DNA of 64,000 bases from Bradyrhizobium sp. Ai1a-2. Its GTDB lineage: Bacteria > Pseudomonadota > Alphaproteobacteria > Rhizobiales > Xanthobacteraceae. Made by a program: the position numbers and the translations under genes. The DNA lies in the NCBI RefSeq assembly GCF_000426245.1, contig NZ_AUEZ01000051.1:1-64000 (forward strand). Direction: 5' to 3'. The notes beneath the pieces are model-generated. The model was not told the DNA's origin and did not search any database. It saw only the letters and a program-made list of their open reading frames with translations. Position 1 is the first letter of the stretch; the number at the start of each line of letters is the position of its first letter. Of this stretch, positions 54,224-62,602 are shown piece by piece.

Positions 54224-55178
54224 ATGAGGCGTTTAATCCAACGCTGGATCGCCAGCGCGGTGCTTTCAGTCAGCATCGTCGCCGCCGCCGTCAGCGCGTC
54301 GTACGGACAGGAGAAAACCGTCCGCATCGGTTTCCAGAAATACGGCAAGCTGGTGCTGCTCAAGAGCAAGGGCACGCTCGAGGAGAAGCTGAAGGCGGTT
54401 GGCTACAAGGTGGTGTGGACCGAATTCCCGTCCGGACCGCCGCTCCTCGAGGCGCTTAATGTCGGCGCAATCGATTTCGGCAACACCGGTGAAGCGCCGC
54501 CGATCTTCGCGCAGGCCGCCGGTGCGCCCATCCAATATGTCGCCTATGAGCCGCCTGCGCCGAAGGGCGAGGCGATCCTGGTGCCGAAGGACAGCCCGCT
54601 GAAGTCGGTCGCCGACCTCAGGGGCAAGAAGGTCGCGCTGAACAAGGGTTCGAACGTCCACTACCTGCTGGTGAAGGCACTGGAAAAGGCCGGCGTCAAA
54701 TATTCCGACATCGAACCGGTGTTTCTCGCGCCTGCCGACGCACGCGCCGCCTTCGAGCGCGGCGCGGTCGATGCCTGGGTGATCTGGGATCCGTTCCAGG
54801 CCGCGGCGGAAGCTGCGACCGGCGCGCGCACGCTCGCCGACGGCACCGGCATCGTCTCGAATTACCAGTTCTATTTCTCCTCGAAGAAGTTCCTGGAGAG
54901 CGATGCGAAGATCGTCGATCTCGTGCTCGCGCAATTGAGCGAGGTCGACGACTGGGCCAAGGGCGACATCCATGCAGTCGCCGAGCAGCTCGCGCCGTCG
55001 ATCGGCCTCTCGGTGCCGGTGGTCGAGGTGGCGCTGAAGCGCCAGTCCTACGGCATCAAGCCCCTTACCCGATTCCGTGATCGCCGACCAGCAGCAGGTG
55101 GCGGACACGTTCTTTGCCCTCGGCCTGTTGCCGAAACCCATCAAGATTTCAGACGTCGCGCGGAGGTCCGGATCGTGA
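54224..55178 (+). pseudogene. ssuA: Second SsuA-like binding protein, frameshifted by an extra C
   Basis: Sec-exported sulfonate-binding protein (signal VLSVSIVAAAVSASYG) with IRIGFQKYGKLVLLKSKGTL-like entry and DWAKGDIHAVAEQLAPS. Its normal C-terminus (DSVIADQQQVADTFFALGLLPKP) is present but in a different frame: a CCC run at 55068-55070 has one C too many. Without it the protein ends at TGA 55176-55178, overlapping the ssuD start by 4 bp (GTGA). As sequenced, the reading frame instead runs on in frame into ssuD, giving a 705-aa SsuA-SsuD chimera. Real fusion is unlikely, because the normal end is fully preserved in the other frame; assembly error or recent mutation. Confidence 0.86.
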
Positions 55179-56341
55179 CCAAGCAACCCAACGCCAACAT
55201 CCTCTGGTTCCTGCCGACCCATGGTGACGGCCGTTATCTCGGCACCTCGATCGGCGGCCGTGAGGTGAACTTCAACTATCTGCGCCAGATCGCGCAGGCC
55301 GCCGACCAGCTCGGCTATTACGGCGTGCTGCTGCCGACCGGGCGAAGCTGCGAGGACTCCTGGGTGGTCGCCTCCGCGGTCGCGCCGCAGACTGAGCGGC
55401 TGCGCTATCTGGTGGCAGTGCGGCCCGGCCTGCAGTCGCCCGCCGTCGCCGCCCGCATGACCGCGACGCTGGACCGGCTCTCGAACGGACGGCTCTTGAT
55501 CAACGTCGTCACCGGCGGCGATCCCGTCGAGAACAAGGGCGACGGCATCTTCCTGGCGCATGACGAGCGTTACGAGGTGACGCGCGAGTTCCTCAACGTC
55601 TATAGCGACCTGCTCGCCGGCAAGACCGTCAATGTCGAGGGCAAGCACATCCGCATCGAGGATGGCCGTCTGTTGTTCCAGCCGGTCCAGTCGCCGCGGC
55701 CGCCGCTCTATTTCGGCGGCTCCTCGGATGCCGGCATCGATGTCGCGGTGGATAGTGTCGATAAGTACCTCACCTGGGGCGAGCCGCCGGCAGAGGTGGC
55801 GGAGAAGATTGCGCGCGTGAAGGCGGTTGCCGACAAGCGCGGCCGCAAGATCTCCTTCGGCATTCGCCTGCACGTGATCGTGCGCGAGACCAATGCGGAA
55901 GCCTGGAAGGCCGCCGACGAATTGATCCAGTACGTCACCGACGACACGGTGGCTGCGGCACAGAAGATCTTCTCGCGCATGGATTCGGTTGGCCAGCAGC
56001 GCATGGCGCAACTGCATGGCGGCCGCCGCGACAAGCTCGAGATCAGCCCGAACCTGTGGGCCGGCGTCGGCCTGGTGCGTGGCGGCGCGGGCACCGCGCT
56101 GGTCGGCGATGCCCAGACGGTGGCGGCGCGGATCAGGGAGTATCAGGATCTCGGCATCGATACTTTCATCATGTCGGGCTACCCGCACCTCGAAGAAGCC
56201 TATCGTTTCGCCGAACTGGTGTTCCCGCTGCTCTCGCTGGAGCGGCCGGACAATGTGACGCCGATCCGCGTCAACACCGGGCCGTTCGGCGAGACCATCG
56301 GCAACGACTATCGGCCGCAAAAGCAGGTATCGGAATCATGA
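55175..56341 (+). CDS. ssuD: FMNH2-dependent alkanesulfonate monooxygenase SsuD
   Basis: A 388-aa luciferase-fold enzyme that cleaves the C-S bond of alkanesulfonates using FMNH2 and O2, releasing sulfite and an aldehyde. ILWFLPTHGDGRYLGTS, LPTGRSCEDSWVVASAVAPQT, RLLINVVTGGDPVENKGDG and SGYPHLEEAYRFAELVFPLL are highly typical of SsuD. I use GTG 55175, overlapping the ssuA stop, as in other rhizobial operons. Its stop overlaps the ssuC ATG (ATGA). Confidence 0.92.
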   Translation: MTKQPNANILWFLPTHGDGRYLGTSIGGREVNFNYLRQIAQAADQLGYYGVLLPTGRSCEDSWVVASAVAPQTERLRYLVAVRPGLQSPAVAARMTATLDRLSNGRLLINVVTGGDPVENKGDGIFLAHDERYEVTREFLNVYSDLLAGKTVNVEGKHIRIEDGRLLFQPVQSPRPPLYFGGSSDAGIDVAVDSVDKYLTWGEPPAEVAEKIARVKAVADKRGRKISFGIRLHVIVRETNAEAWKAADELIQYVTDDTVAAAQKIFSRMDSVGQQRMAQLHGGRRDKLEISPNLWAGVGLVRGGAGTALVGDAQTVAARIREYQDLGIDTFIMSGYPHLEEAYRFAELVFPLLSLERPDNVTPIRVNTGPFGETIGNDYRPQKQVSES

Positions 56342-57144
56342 GCCTCATCGACAGCCTCCCGCGCGTCCGCGCGCCCAGATTGCCGCGGGCCGACGGCCTG
56401 ATCCCCTGGATCGTGCCGCTCGCCATCATCGTCATCTGGCAGCTTGCCTGCATCACCGGTTTTGTGCCCGCGCGTGTGCTGCCGGCTCCGACGGACGTCG
56501 CACTGGCGGGATGGAAGCTCCTGTTGTCGGGTGAGTTGATCCGCAACATCTGGGTCAGCTTCTGGCGCGCCAGCATCGGCTTTCTGATCGGCGGCGCCAT
56601 CGGCTTCGCTTTCGGCCTCGCCAACGGCCTGTCGCAGCTCTCCGCGAAACTGACCGACACCACGCTGCAGATGGTGCGCAACATTCCACACCTCGCGCTG
56701 ATCCCGCTGGTGATCCTGTGGTTCGGGATCGACGAGTCCGCGAAATTGTTCCTGGTGGCGCTCGGCGTGTTCTTCCCGATCTATCTCAACACGCTGCACG
56801 GCATCCGCACCGTCGATCCGCAATTGATCGAGATGGGCCGCATCTATGGCATGACCGACGGCGAATTGTTTCGCCGCGTGATCTTCCCGGGCGCGCTGCC
56901 GTCGATCTTCGTCGGCCTGCGCTTTGCGCTCGGCATCATGTGGCTGACGCTGATCGTGGCTGAGACCATCGCGGCCTCCTCGGGGCTCGGCTACATGGCG
57001 ATGCAGGCGCGCGAGTTCATGCTGATCGATGTGGTCGTGCTCTCGATCCTGATCTATGCGCTGCTCGGCAAGCTTGCGGACAGCGCCTCGCGCGCGCTGG
57101 AGCGGCTGACGCTGTCCTGGCATCCGGCCTTCCAGAAACACTGA
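56338..57144 (+). CDS. ssuC: Sulfonate ABC transporter permease SsuC
   Basis: A 268-aa inner-membrane permease with about six helices and the EAA-type loop in GRIYGMTDGELFRRVIFPGALPSIFVGLR. ATG 56338 overlaps the ssuD stop by 4 bp. It forms the sulfonate channel with SsuB as the motor and the SsuA proteins as receptors. Confidence 0.93.
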   Translation: MSLIDSLPRVRAPRLPRADGLIPWIVPLAIIVIWQLACITGFVPARVLPAPTDVALAGWKLLLSGELIRNIWVSFWRASIGFLIGGAIGFAFGLANGLSQLSAKLTDTTLQMVRNIPHLALIPLVILWFGIDESAKLFLVALGVFFPIYLNTLHGIRTVDPQLIEMGRIYGMTDGELFRRVIFPGALPSIFVGLRFALGIMWLTLIVAETIAASSGLGYMAMQAREFMLIDVVVLSILIYALLGKLADSASRALERLTLSWHPAFQKH

Positions 57145-57161
57145 GGAACTGAGGAAGACAC

Positions 57162-58010
57162 ATGCAGGAAGTTCTTCGTTTTCGCTCGCTCGGTGCTGAA
57201 GCTGTCGCGCGCGAGGATTTCGTCGAGGAGGCGCGCCAGTTCCGCCATGCTCCCGACGTGCCGTCGCGCGGGCTGTCACTGACTATTCGCGGCTTGCGCA
57301 AATCCTTCGGCGACAATGAGGTGCTGCGCGGCATTGACCTGCACATTCCCGCCGGCCAGTCCGTCGCGATTGTCGGCCGCAGCGGCTGCGGCAAGAGCAC
57401 ATTGTTGCGGCTGATCGCGGGGCTGGAGAAGCCGACCGCCGGCAGCATCAGTTTCGGCGAGCAGGCACGCGCCGAGGATATCCGCGTCATGTTCCAGGAG
57501 CCGCGGCTCCTGCCATGGGCGCGCGTGCTGTCGAATGTCGAAGTCGGCCTCGGGCGCGAGCGCTCATCGGCGGATGCGCAGGCGCGCGCCGAGAAGGCGC
57601 TGGTCGAGGTCGGCCTCGGCGACAAGCGCGGGCAATGGCCTTCGGTGCTCTCGGGCGGCCAGAAGCAGCGCGTCGCATTGGCTCGCGCGCTGGTCAGCCA
57701 GCCCCGGGTGCTGGCGTTCGACGAGCCGCTCGGGGCGCTGGACGCGCTGACGCGGATCTCGATGCAGCGGCTGCTCGAACGGGTCTGGCGTGATCAGGGC
57801 TTCACCGCGATCCTGGTGACGCATGACGTCTCGGAAGCTGTGGCGTTGGCCGACCGGGTGCTGGTCATTGAAAATGGGCGCATCGCACACGATTTCAATG
57901 TCGACATCGCACGCCCGCGCGAGCGCGGCTCTGCCGAACTGGCGGCGCTCGAGGGCGCGATCCTGAAGAATCTCCTCGAAGGAACCGAAGACGGTTCCGA
58001 CGACCTGTGA
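57162..58010 (+). CDS. ssuB: Sulfonate ABC transporter ATP-binding protein SsuB
   Basis: A 282-aa ATPase of the nitrate/sulfonate/taurine group. Walker A GRSGCGKST, Q-loop MFQEPRLLPW, signature LSGGQKQR, Walker B VLAFDEPLGALD and switch VTHD are all present. An N-terminal extension of about 35 residues precedes the domain. It powers uptake with SsuC. Confidence 0.94.
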   Translation: MQEVLRFRSLGAEAVAREDFVEEARQFRHAPDVPSRGLSLTIRGLRKSFGDNEVLRGIDLHIPAGQSVAIVGRSGCGKSTLLRLIAGLEKPTAGSISFGEQARAEDIRVMFQEPRLLPWARVLSNVEVGLGRERSSADAQARAEKALVEVGLGDKRGQWPSVLSGGQKQRVALARALVSQPRVLAFDEPLGALDALTRISMQRLLERVWRDQGFTAILVTHDVSEAVALADRVLVIENGRIAHDFNVDIARPRERGSAELAALEGAILKNLLEGTEDGSDDL

Positions 58011-58017
58011 GGCCTGC

Positions 58018-58599
58018 ATGAACTCCGCCGTCCGCAACATCGCGATCGATCCCGTGGTCACCTCCGACGAATTCCGTGGCGCCATGCGCCATCTGACCGG
58101 CGGGGTCAGCGTCATCACGGCGGGGCGCGGCAAGGAGATCTCCGGGATGACGGTGACTTCTGTCTCCTCGTTGTCGGTCGAGCCGGCCTCGCTGATCGTG
58201 AGCCTGAACCGCGCCGCATCGTCCTGGCCGCTGGTCAAGCGCCACGGCGTCTTCGGCGTGAACATCCTGGGCTCGGACCAGATCGAGATCGCCGAGCGCT
58301 TCACCGGCAAAGGCGGGCTGAAAGGCGCCGAGCGCTTTGCCGGAGCCCAATGGACGACGCGCGCTTCCGGCGTGCCGCTTCTGGTCGGCGCGCTGGCGGC
58401 GATCGATTGCGAGGTCGAGGACATCGTGGAGCGCCACTCGCACGCCATCGTCATCGGCCGCGTGCTCGATGTGCAGGTCTCTTCGCGCACCGCGGCGCTC
58501 GCTTATTGGCAGGGGCGCTATGTCGCCGTCGACCAGGACGAGGATGCCGCCAAGCTGGCTGACGTCAGCGTGCCCGCACGCGGCGTGCACCTGCGCTGA
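58018..58599 (+). CDS. NAD(P)H:flavin reductase of the HpaC/NtaB type
   Basis: A 193-aa flavin reductase-like domain protein: FRGAMRHLTGGVSVITAG, GMTVTSVSSLSVEPASLIVSLNRAASSWPLV and FGVNILGSDQIEIAERFTG. It supplies FMNH2 for SsuD in place of the classical SsuE. It begins 7 bp after ssuB and closes the operon; a family A repeat follows its stop. Confidence 0.9.
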   Translation: MNSAVRNIAIDPVVTSDEFRGAMRHLTGGVSVITAGRGKEISGMTVTSVSSLSVEPASLIVSLNRAASSWPLVKRHGVFGVNILGSDQIEIAERFTGKGGLKGAERFAGAQWTTRASGVPLLVGALAAIDCEVEDIVERHSHAIVIGRVLDVQVSSRTAALAYWQGRYVAVDQDEDAAKLADVSVPARGVHLR

Positions 58600-58608
58600 C
58601 ATCAGCTC

Positions 58609-58698
58609 GTAGCCCGGGTGGAGCGGAACGCGCAACCCGGGGCTTTGCGTCGGCGATCGGGAGCGGCCCCGGGTTACGCTGCGCTTCACCCGGGCTAC
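58609..58698. repeat. Dispersed palindromic repeat, family A
   Basis: A 90-bp inverted repeat, GTAGCCCGGGTGGAGCGGAA... ...CACCCGGGCTAC, 9 bp after the flavin reductase stop. Confidence 0.9.
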
Positions 58699-58792
58699 TT
58701 GTTCCGGGAACGATGACGCCGGCCGTGGCGTTTTGTCTTCTCGCGCAATAGAAGGCATCAGTCTTCTATTGGCGGAAGGAACGACGCGCGTC

Positions 58793-58957
58793 ATGGGCTT
58801 GATCAAACGACTTGCAACCTGGGTCTTCTACGGCATCGGTGCGCTCGCGATCGCCTATCTCGCGCTGTACGCCTATGTTGCCTTCACCGGACGCGAGTTT
58901 ACGCCCGGCGACCCCATCCATATTTTCCGCAAGCCGGACGCGCCGAGCTATTCATAG
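58793..58957 (+). CDS. Small membrane protein, hypothetical
   Basis: A 54-aa peptide with one membrane helix (WVFYGIGALAIAYLALYAYVAF) after a short basic start MGLIKRLAT, then a short polar tail TGREFTPGDPIHIFRKPD. ATG 58793 has GGAAGGAA some 13 bases upstream. It is close to the flagellar cluster but on the opposite strand. Unknown function. Confidence 0.55.
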   Translation: MGLIKRLATWVFYGIGALAIAYLALYAYVAFTGREFTPGDPIHIFRKPDAPSYS

Positions 58958-58978
58958 CGAAAGCAGTCGCATCGCTCC

Positions 58979-59061
58979 GTCATTGCGAGGAGCGAAGCGA
59001 CGAAGCAATCCATGTCTCCGCCTGTGGCGCTATGGATTGCTTCGCTCTGCTCGCAATGACG
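58979..59061. repeat. Dispersed palindromic repeat, family B
   Basis: GTCATTGCGAGGAGCGAAGCGACGAAGCAATCCAT and ATGGATTGCTTCGCTCTGCTCGCAATGACG arms, between the small membrane gene and the 3' end of flbD. Confidence 0.88.
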
Positions 59062-59078
59062 GTGGTGATGGCCCCAGG

Positions 59079-60464
59079 CTACCCCGCCGTGGCCAGGCGC
59101 TGGTAGTCGGCCGTGCCCGACCCGGCGGGCGGGATCGGCACGCCGCCGTCGGCATATTCGTTCAGCTTGTTGCGCAGCGTGCGGATCGAAATGCCCAAGA
59201 TGTTGGCGGCATGGGTTCTGTTGCCGAGGCAGTGCTTCAGCGTCTCCAGGATCAGGTCACGCTCGACATCGGCAACCGTGCGGCCGACCAGCGCGCGCGT
59301 CACCTGCTCGGCCGCGAGGGTGGCGTGAGCGACCGCCGGCGCGGTCTTGGCGAGGTCGAGGCGGTCGCCATCCGGGGTCACGATGGCATCAGGGCCGATC
59401 TCGTCGCCCTGTGCCATCAAGACGGAGCGGTGGATGGTGTTTTCAAGCTCGCGGACATTGCCCGGCCAGCGGTTCGTAGTCAGCACCCGCCGCGCCTCGG
59501 TCGACAGTGGTCGCGCCGCTACGCCGTTGGCTTCGGCATATTTCTTCGCGAAATGCTGCGCCAGTTCGAGGATGTCGGCCGGCCGGTCGCGCAGCGGCGG
59601 GATCTTCAGATTGACGACGTTGAGGCGGAACAAGAGGTCCTCGCGGAAGGTGCCGGCGCGCACGGCGTCCGCGAGATTGCGGTTCGAGGTCGCGATGATG
59701 CGGATGTCGACCGGCACCGGCTTGGTGCCGCCGACGCGGTCGATGACGCGCTCCTGGATCGCGCGCAGCAATTTCGATTGCAGCCTTACATCCATTTCCG
59801 AGATTTCATCGAGCAACAGCGTGCCGCCGGTGGCTTCCTCGAACTTGCCGATGCGGCGGGCGATCGCGCCGGTGAACGCGCCCTTCTCGTGACCGAACAA
59901 TTCGGATTCCAGGAGATGCTCGGGGATCGCCGCGCAATTGATCGAGATGAACGGCCGCTTGGCGCGCGCCGAGCGGGAATGGACGTAGCGCGCCAGCACT
60001 TCCTTGCCGGTGCCGGACTCGCCGGTGATCATCACGGAGGCGTCCGAGCCCGCGATCTGCTGCGCCAGCTTGATCACCCGACCCATGGCTTCGTCACGAT
60101 AGACGAGGTCGCGGGAATCGTTGGCGACCGCGGCGAGCACAGCGGCGATCAGCTCCGGCTCGGGCGGCAGCGGGATGTATTCCTTGGCGCCGGCGCGGAT
60201 CGCCGCCACCGCGGCGCGGGCATCGTTGGAGATGCCGCAGGCGACGATCGGCACGTGGATGTGCTCGGCTTCCAGCCGCATCACGAGGTCGCGGATGTCG
60301 AGGCCGACATCGACCAGCAGCAGGTCGGCGCCCTTGCCGCCACGCAACACCGCCATCGCCTGCTCGTTGCCTTCCGCGTGCGTCACGGAGGCGCCGTTGT
60401 CCATCGCGATCTTGGTGGCGGTCGTGAGCTGTCCCCTCAGGGTGCCGACGATGAGAAGCCGCAT
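59079..60464 (-). CDS. flbD: Sigma-54-dependent flagellar transcription activator FlbD
   Basis: A 461-aa NtrC-like activator of late flagellar genes. The N-terminal receiver-like domain keeps an aspartate at about D52 (LLLVDVGLD) but lacks the usual acidic pair at its start (MRLLIVGTLRG), so control by phosphorylation is doubtful. The AAA+ domain has GESGTGKE (Walker A), ELFGHEKGAFTGA (sigma-54 contact) and GGTLLLDEISEMD (Walker B), and a C-terminal Fis-type HTH ends NRTHAANILGISIRTLRNKLNEY. ATG 60464 has AGGAG upstream. Last gene of the fliF-fliG-fliH-fliN-flbD order known from Caulobacter. Confidence 0.92.
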   Translation of the reverse strand: MRLLIVGTLRGQLTTATKIAMDNGASVTHAEGNEQAMAVLRGGKGADLLLVDVGLDIRDLVMRLEAEHIHVPIVACGISNDARAAVAAIRAGAKEYIPLPPEPELIAAVLAAVANDSRDLVYRDEAMGRVIKLAQQIAGSDASVMITGESGTGKEVLARYVHSRSARAKRPFISINCAAIPEHLLESELFGHEKGAFTGAIARRIGKFEEATGGTLLLDEISEMDVRLQSKLLRAIQERVIDRVGGTKPVPVDIRIIATSNRNLADAVRAGTFREDLLFRLNVVNLKIPPLRDRPADILELAQHFAKKYAEANGVAARPLSTEARRVLTTNRWPGNVRELENTIHRSVLMAQGDEIGPDAIVTPDGDRLDLAKTAPAVAHATLAAEQVTRALVGRTVADVERDLILETLKHCLGNRTHAANILGISIRTLRNKLNEYADGGVPIPPAGSGTADYQRLATAG

Positions 60465-60516
60465 GAGTGTCTCCTGTCTCCCGCGCGCGTCCATCCCGCG
60501 CCGAATCCGTTAAAGG

Positions 60517-60870
60517 TTAGGTACGCTCTGTCTTGATGATTTCGGTCATGGTCACGCCGAGCTTGTCTTCGACCAGCACCACTTCGCCGCGCGCCACCAG
60601 GCGGTTGTTGACATAGATGTCGATGGCTTCGCCGACCCGGCGATCGAGTTCGAGCACGGTGCCGGGCCCAAGCTTCAGGAGCTGGCCGACATCCATCTTC
60701 GAGCGGCCGAGCACGGCCGAGACCTGCACCGGCACGTCGAAGACGGCCTCGAGGTCGGAGGCGATGCGCGAAGCGTGTTCGTCCTCGTTATAGCCCACAT
60801 CGTCGTTGGCCCTTGGCGCGTCCGCCGAGTTGAGGTCGGGGAGCGGGACATGTGTGTCGGTGTCACTCAT
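60517..60870 (-). CDS. fliN: Flagellar motor switch protein FliN
   Basis: A 117-aa C-ring component with a disordered acidic N-terminus and a SpoA/surface-presentation domain at the end: VFDVPVQVSAVLGRSKMDVGQLLKLGPGTVLELDRRVGEAIDIYVNNRLVARGEVV. ATG 60870 has an AAAGGA site upstream. It lies 22 bp after fliH and is cotranscribed with it. Confidence 0.93.
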   Translation of the reverse strand: MSDTDTHVPLPDLNSADAPRANDDVGYNEDEHASRIASDLEAVFDVPVQVSAVLGRSKMDVGQLLKLGPGTVLELDRRVGEAIDIYVNNRLVARGEVVLVEDKLGVTMTEIIKTERT

Positions 60871-60892
60871 CGTCGATCCTTTGGCTCGATCC

Positions 60893-61516
60893 TCATGGCC
60901 GTTGGTCACGGGACGCCATGTAGCGTCCGACAACTTCGTTGATCTTGGCTTCGATCGCCGCGCGCTCCAGCACGATGCCGCCGTCGGCCCATTCGATCCG
61001 GCAGTCGCCGGTCGCGATTGTCGGCTCGGCCAGGATCACGAGGCGGCCCTGGAAGCCGCCCTGTGCGGCCAGCCGCTCGATTTTTTCCCGCGCGCCCTCG
61101 TAGAGCGCGTCATTGATGCGGACCACGATGTGGGGCGTCGAGACCAGGTGTGCGAAGCAGTCGGAGACCATTGCCGTGATCTCGCCGAGCGGCTCGCGCG
61201 CGATCAGCTCGCTGCTCAATTTGCGCGCGACCGCGACCGCGACGTCGACAGCTTCGGTCTCCATCCGCGCCTCGATACCGGAAAAGCGCGACGCGATGTT
61301 CTTGATCGCAAGACCGATCTCTTCCAGCGCGAGCGCGGCGCGGCGGTCGCTCTCCACCTTCGCCTCGCGCTGGGCGGCATCGTAGCCGTTGCGATAGGCG
61401 CGCGCTTCGGCTTCCGCGATCTTCTGGGCGATCTCGGCGGGGGTCGCTGCACGCTCGCGCGACTTGGCGGGGGCCGAGAAGTCGGTATCGAACAGGAATT
61501 TTGCGGGCGCGGCCAT
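60893..61516 (-). CDS. fliH: Flagellar export ATPase regulator FliH-like (FlbE)
   Basis: A 207-aa protein with a helical N-terminus (ATPAEIAQKIAEAEARAYRNGYDAAQREAKVESDRRA) and an FliH/V-ATPase-E-like C-terminal domain (about 100-207). It is expected to control the FliI ATPase and docking at the export gate. Its ATG touches the fliG stop, so translation is coupled. The name follows position and general similarity; sequence conservation in this family is low. Confidence 0.82.
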   Translation of the reverse strand: MAAPAKFLFDTDFSAPAKSRERAATPAEIAQKIAEAEARAYRNGYDAAQREAKVESDRRAALALEEIGLAIKNIASRFSGIEARMETEAVDVAVAVARKLSSELIAREPLGEITAMVSDCFAHLVSTPHIVVRINDALYEGAREKIERLAAQGGFQGRLVILAEPTIATGDCRIEWADGGIVLERAAIEAKINEVVGRYMASRDQRP

Positions 61517-62601
61517 CAGTACACCAGTTCGTCGTCGGCACGGTTCTTGGTCAGCATGATCTCGCCCTTGGCGGCGAGGTCCTTGGCGAGATTGACGAGC
61601 AGCGCCTGAGCCTCGTCGACGTCGCGCAGGCGCACCGGTCCCATCGCCGCCATGTCATCCATCAGCATCTTGCCGGCGCGCGAGGACATGTTGCCCAGGA
61701 AGAAGTTGCGCACTTCCTCATTGGCGCTCTTCAGCGCGATGCCGAGCTTCTCCTTGTCGACATGGCGCATCAACGTCTGGGCCGAGCCCGAATCGAGCTT
61801 GACGAGGTCGTCGAAGGTGAACATCATCGCCTTGATGCGTTCAGCGGATTCGCGGTTTTCTTCTTCCAGCGAGGTGATGAAGCGCGTCTCGGTCTGGCGG
61901 TCGAAATTGTTGAAGATCTCGGCCATCACCTCGTGGGCGTCGCGGCGGCGGGTCTGCGACAGGTTGGACATGAATTCGGTGCGCAGCGTCTGCTCGACGC
62001 GCTCGATCACTTCCTTCTGCACCGCCTCCATCCGCAGCATGCGACCCACGACATCAAGCGCGATGTCCTCGGGCAGGATCGCCAGCACGCGCGCGGCGTG
62101 CTCCGACTTCAGCTTCGACAGCACCACGGCGATGGTCTGCGGATATTCGTTTTTGAGGTAGTTGGCGAGCACTTCTTCCTGGACGTTGGAGAGCTTCTCC
62201 CACATGTTGCGGCCCGCGGGCCCGCGGATCTCGTCCATGATGCCGGTGACCCGGTCGGCCGGCAGATATTGCTGTAAGAGCCGCTCGGTGGCGTCGAAAT
62301 TGCCCATCAGCGCGCCGGAGGCCGACATTCGCGAGACGAATTCGAGCAACAGGTCCTCGACGACGTCGGCTTCCACGGTGCCGAGCGTCGACATCGCCAT
62401 CGACAATTCGCGGACCTCGTCGTCGTCGAGCAGCGACCACACCTTGCCGCCGTATTTCTCGCCGAGCGCAAGCATCAGGATCGCCGCGCGCTTGGGGCCG
62501 GAGATCGGCTTGCTCTTCGGACGATCGCCCTGCCGACTCGACAGCGTCGAGATGACGCTGGTGATGTCTTGGGCGTTTGCGGTTTGCGGGACGCTGGCCA
62601 T
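61516..62601 (-). CDS. fliG: Flagellar motor switch protein FliG
   Basis: A 361-aa C-ring protein. N, middle and C domains are all present: SGPKRAAILMLALGEKYGGKVWSLLDDDEVRELSMAMSTLG at the start, EEVLANYLKNEYPQTIAVVLSKL in the middle, and the C-terminal torque helix MFTFDDLVKLDSGSAQTLMRHVDKEKLGIALKSANEEVRNFFLGNMSSRAG. It couples the stator to rotation and docks on FliF, whose gene ends 1 bp upstream. Confidence 0.96.
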   Translation of the reverse strand: MASVPQTANAQDITSVISTLSSRQGDRPKSKPISGPKRAAILMLALGEKYGGKVWSLLDDDEVRELSMAMSTLGTVEADVVEDLLLEFVSRMSASGALMGNFDATERLLQQYLPADRVTGIMDEIRGPAGRNMWEKLSNVQEEVLANYLKNEYPQTIAVVLSKLKSEHAARVLAILPEDIALDVVGRMLRMEAVQKEVIERVEQTLRTEFMSNLSQTRRRDAHEVMAEIFNNFDRQTETRFITSLEEENRESAERIKAMMFTFDDLVKLDSGSAQTLMRHVDKEKLGIALKSANEEVRNFFLGNMSSRAGKMLMDDMAAMGPVRLRDVDEAQALLVNLAKDLAAKGEIMLTKNRADDELVY

Positions 62602-62602
62602 C

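Noticed and set aside
54266..56320. 684-aa minus-strand open frame opposite ssuA/ssuD
   Set aside because: Antisense shadow of well-identified sulfonate genes.
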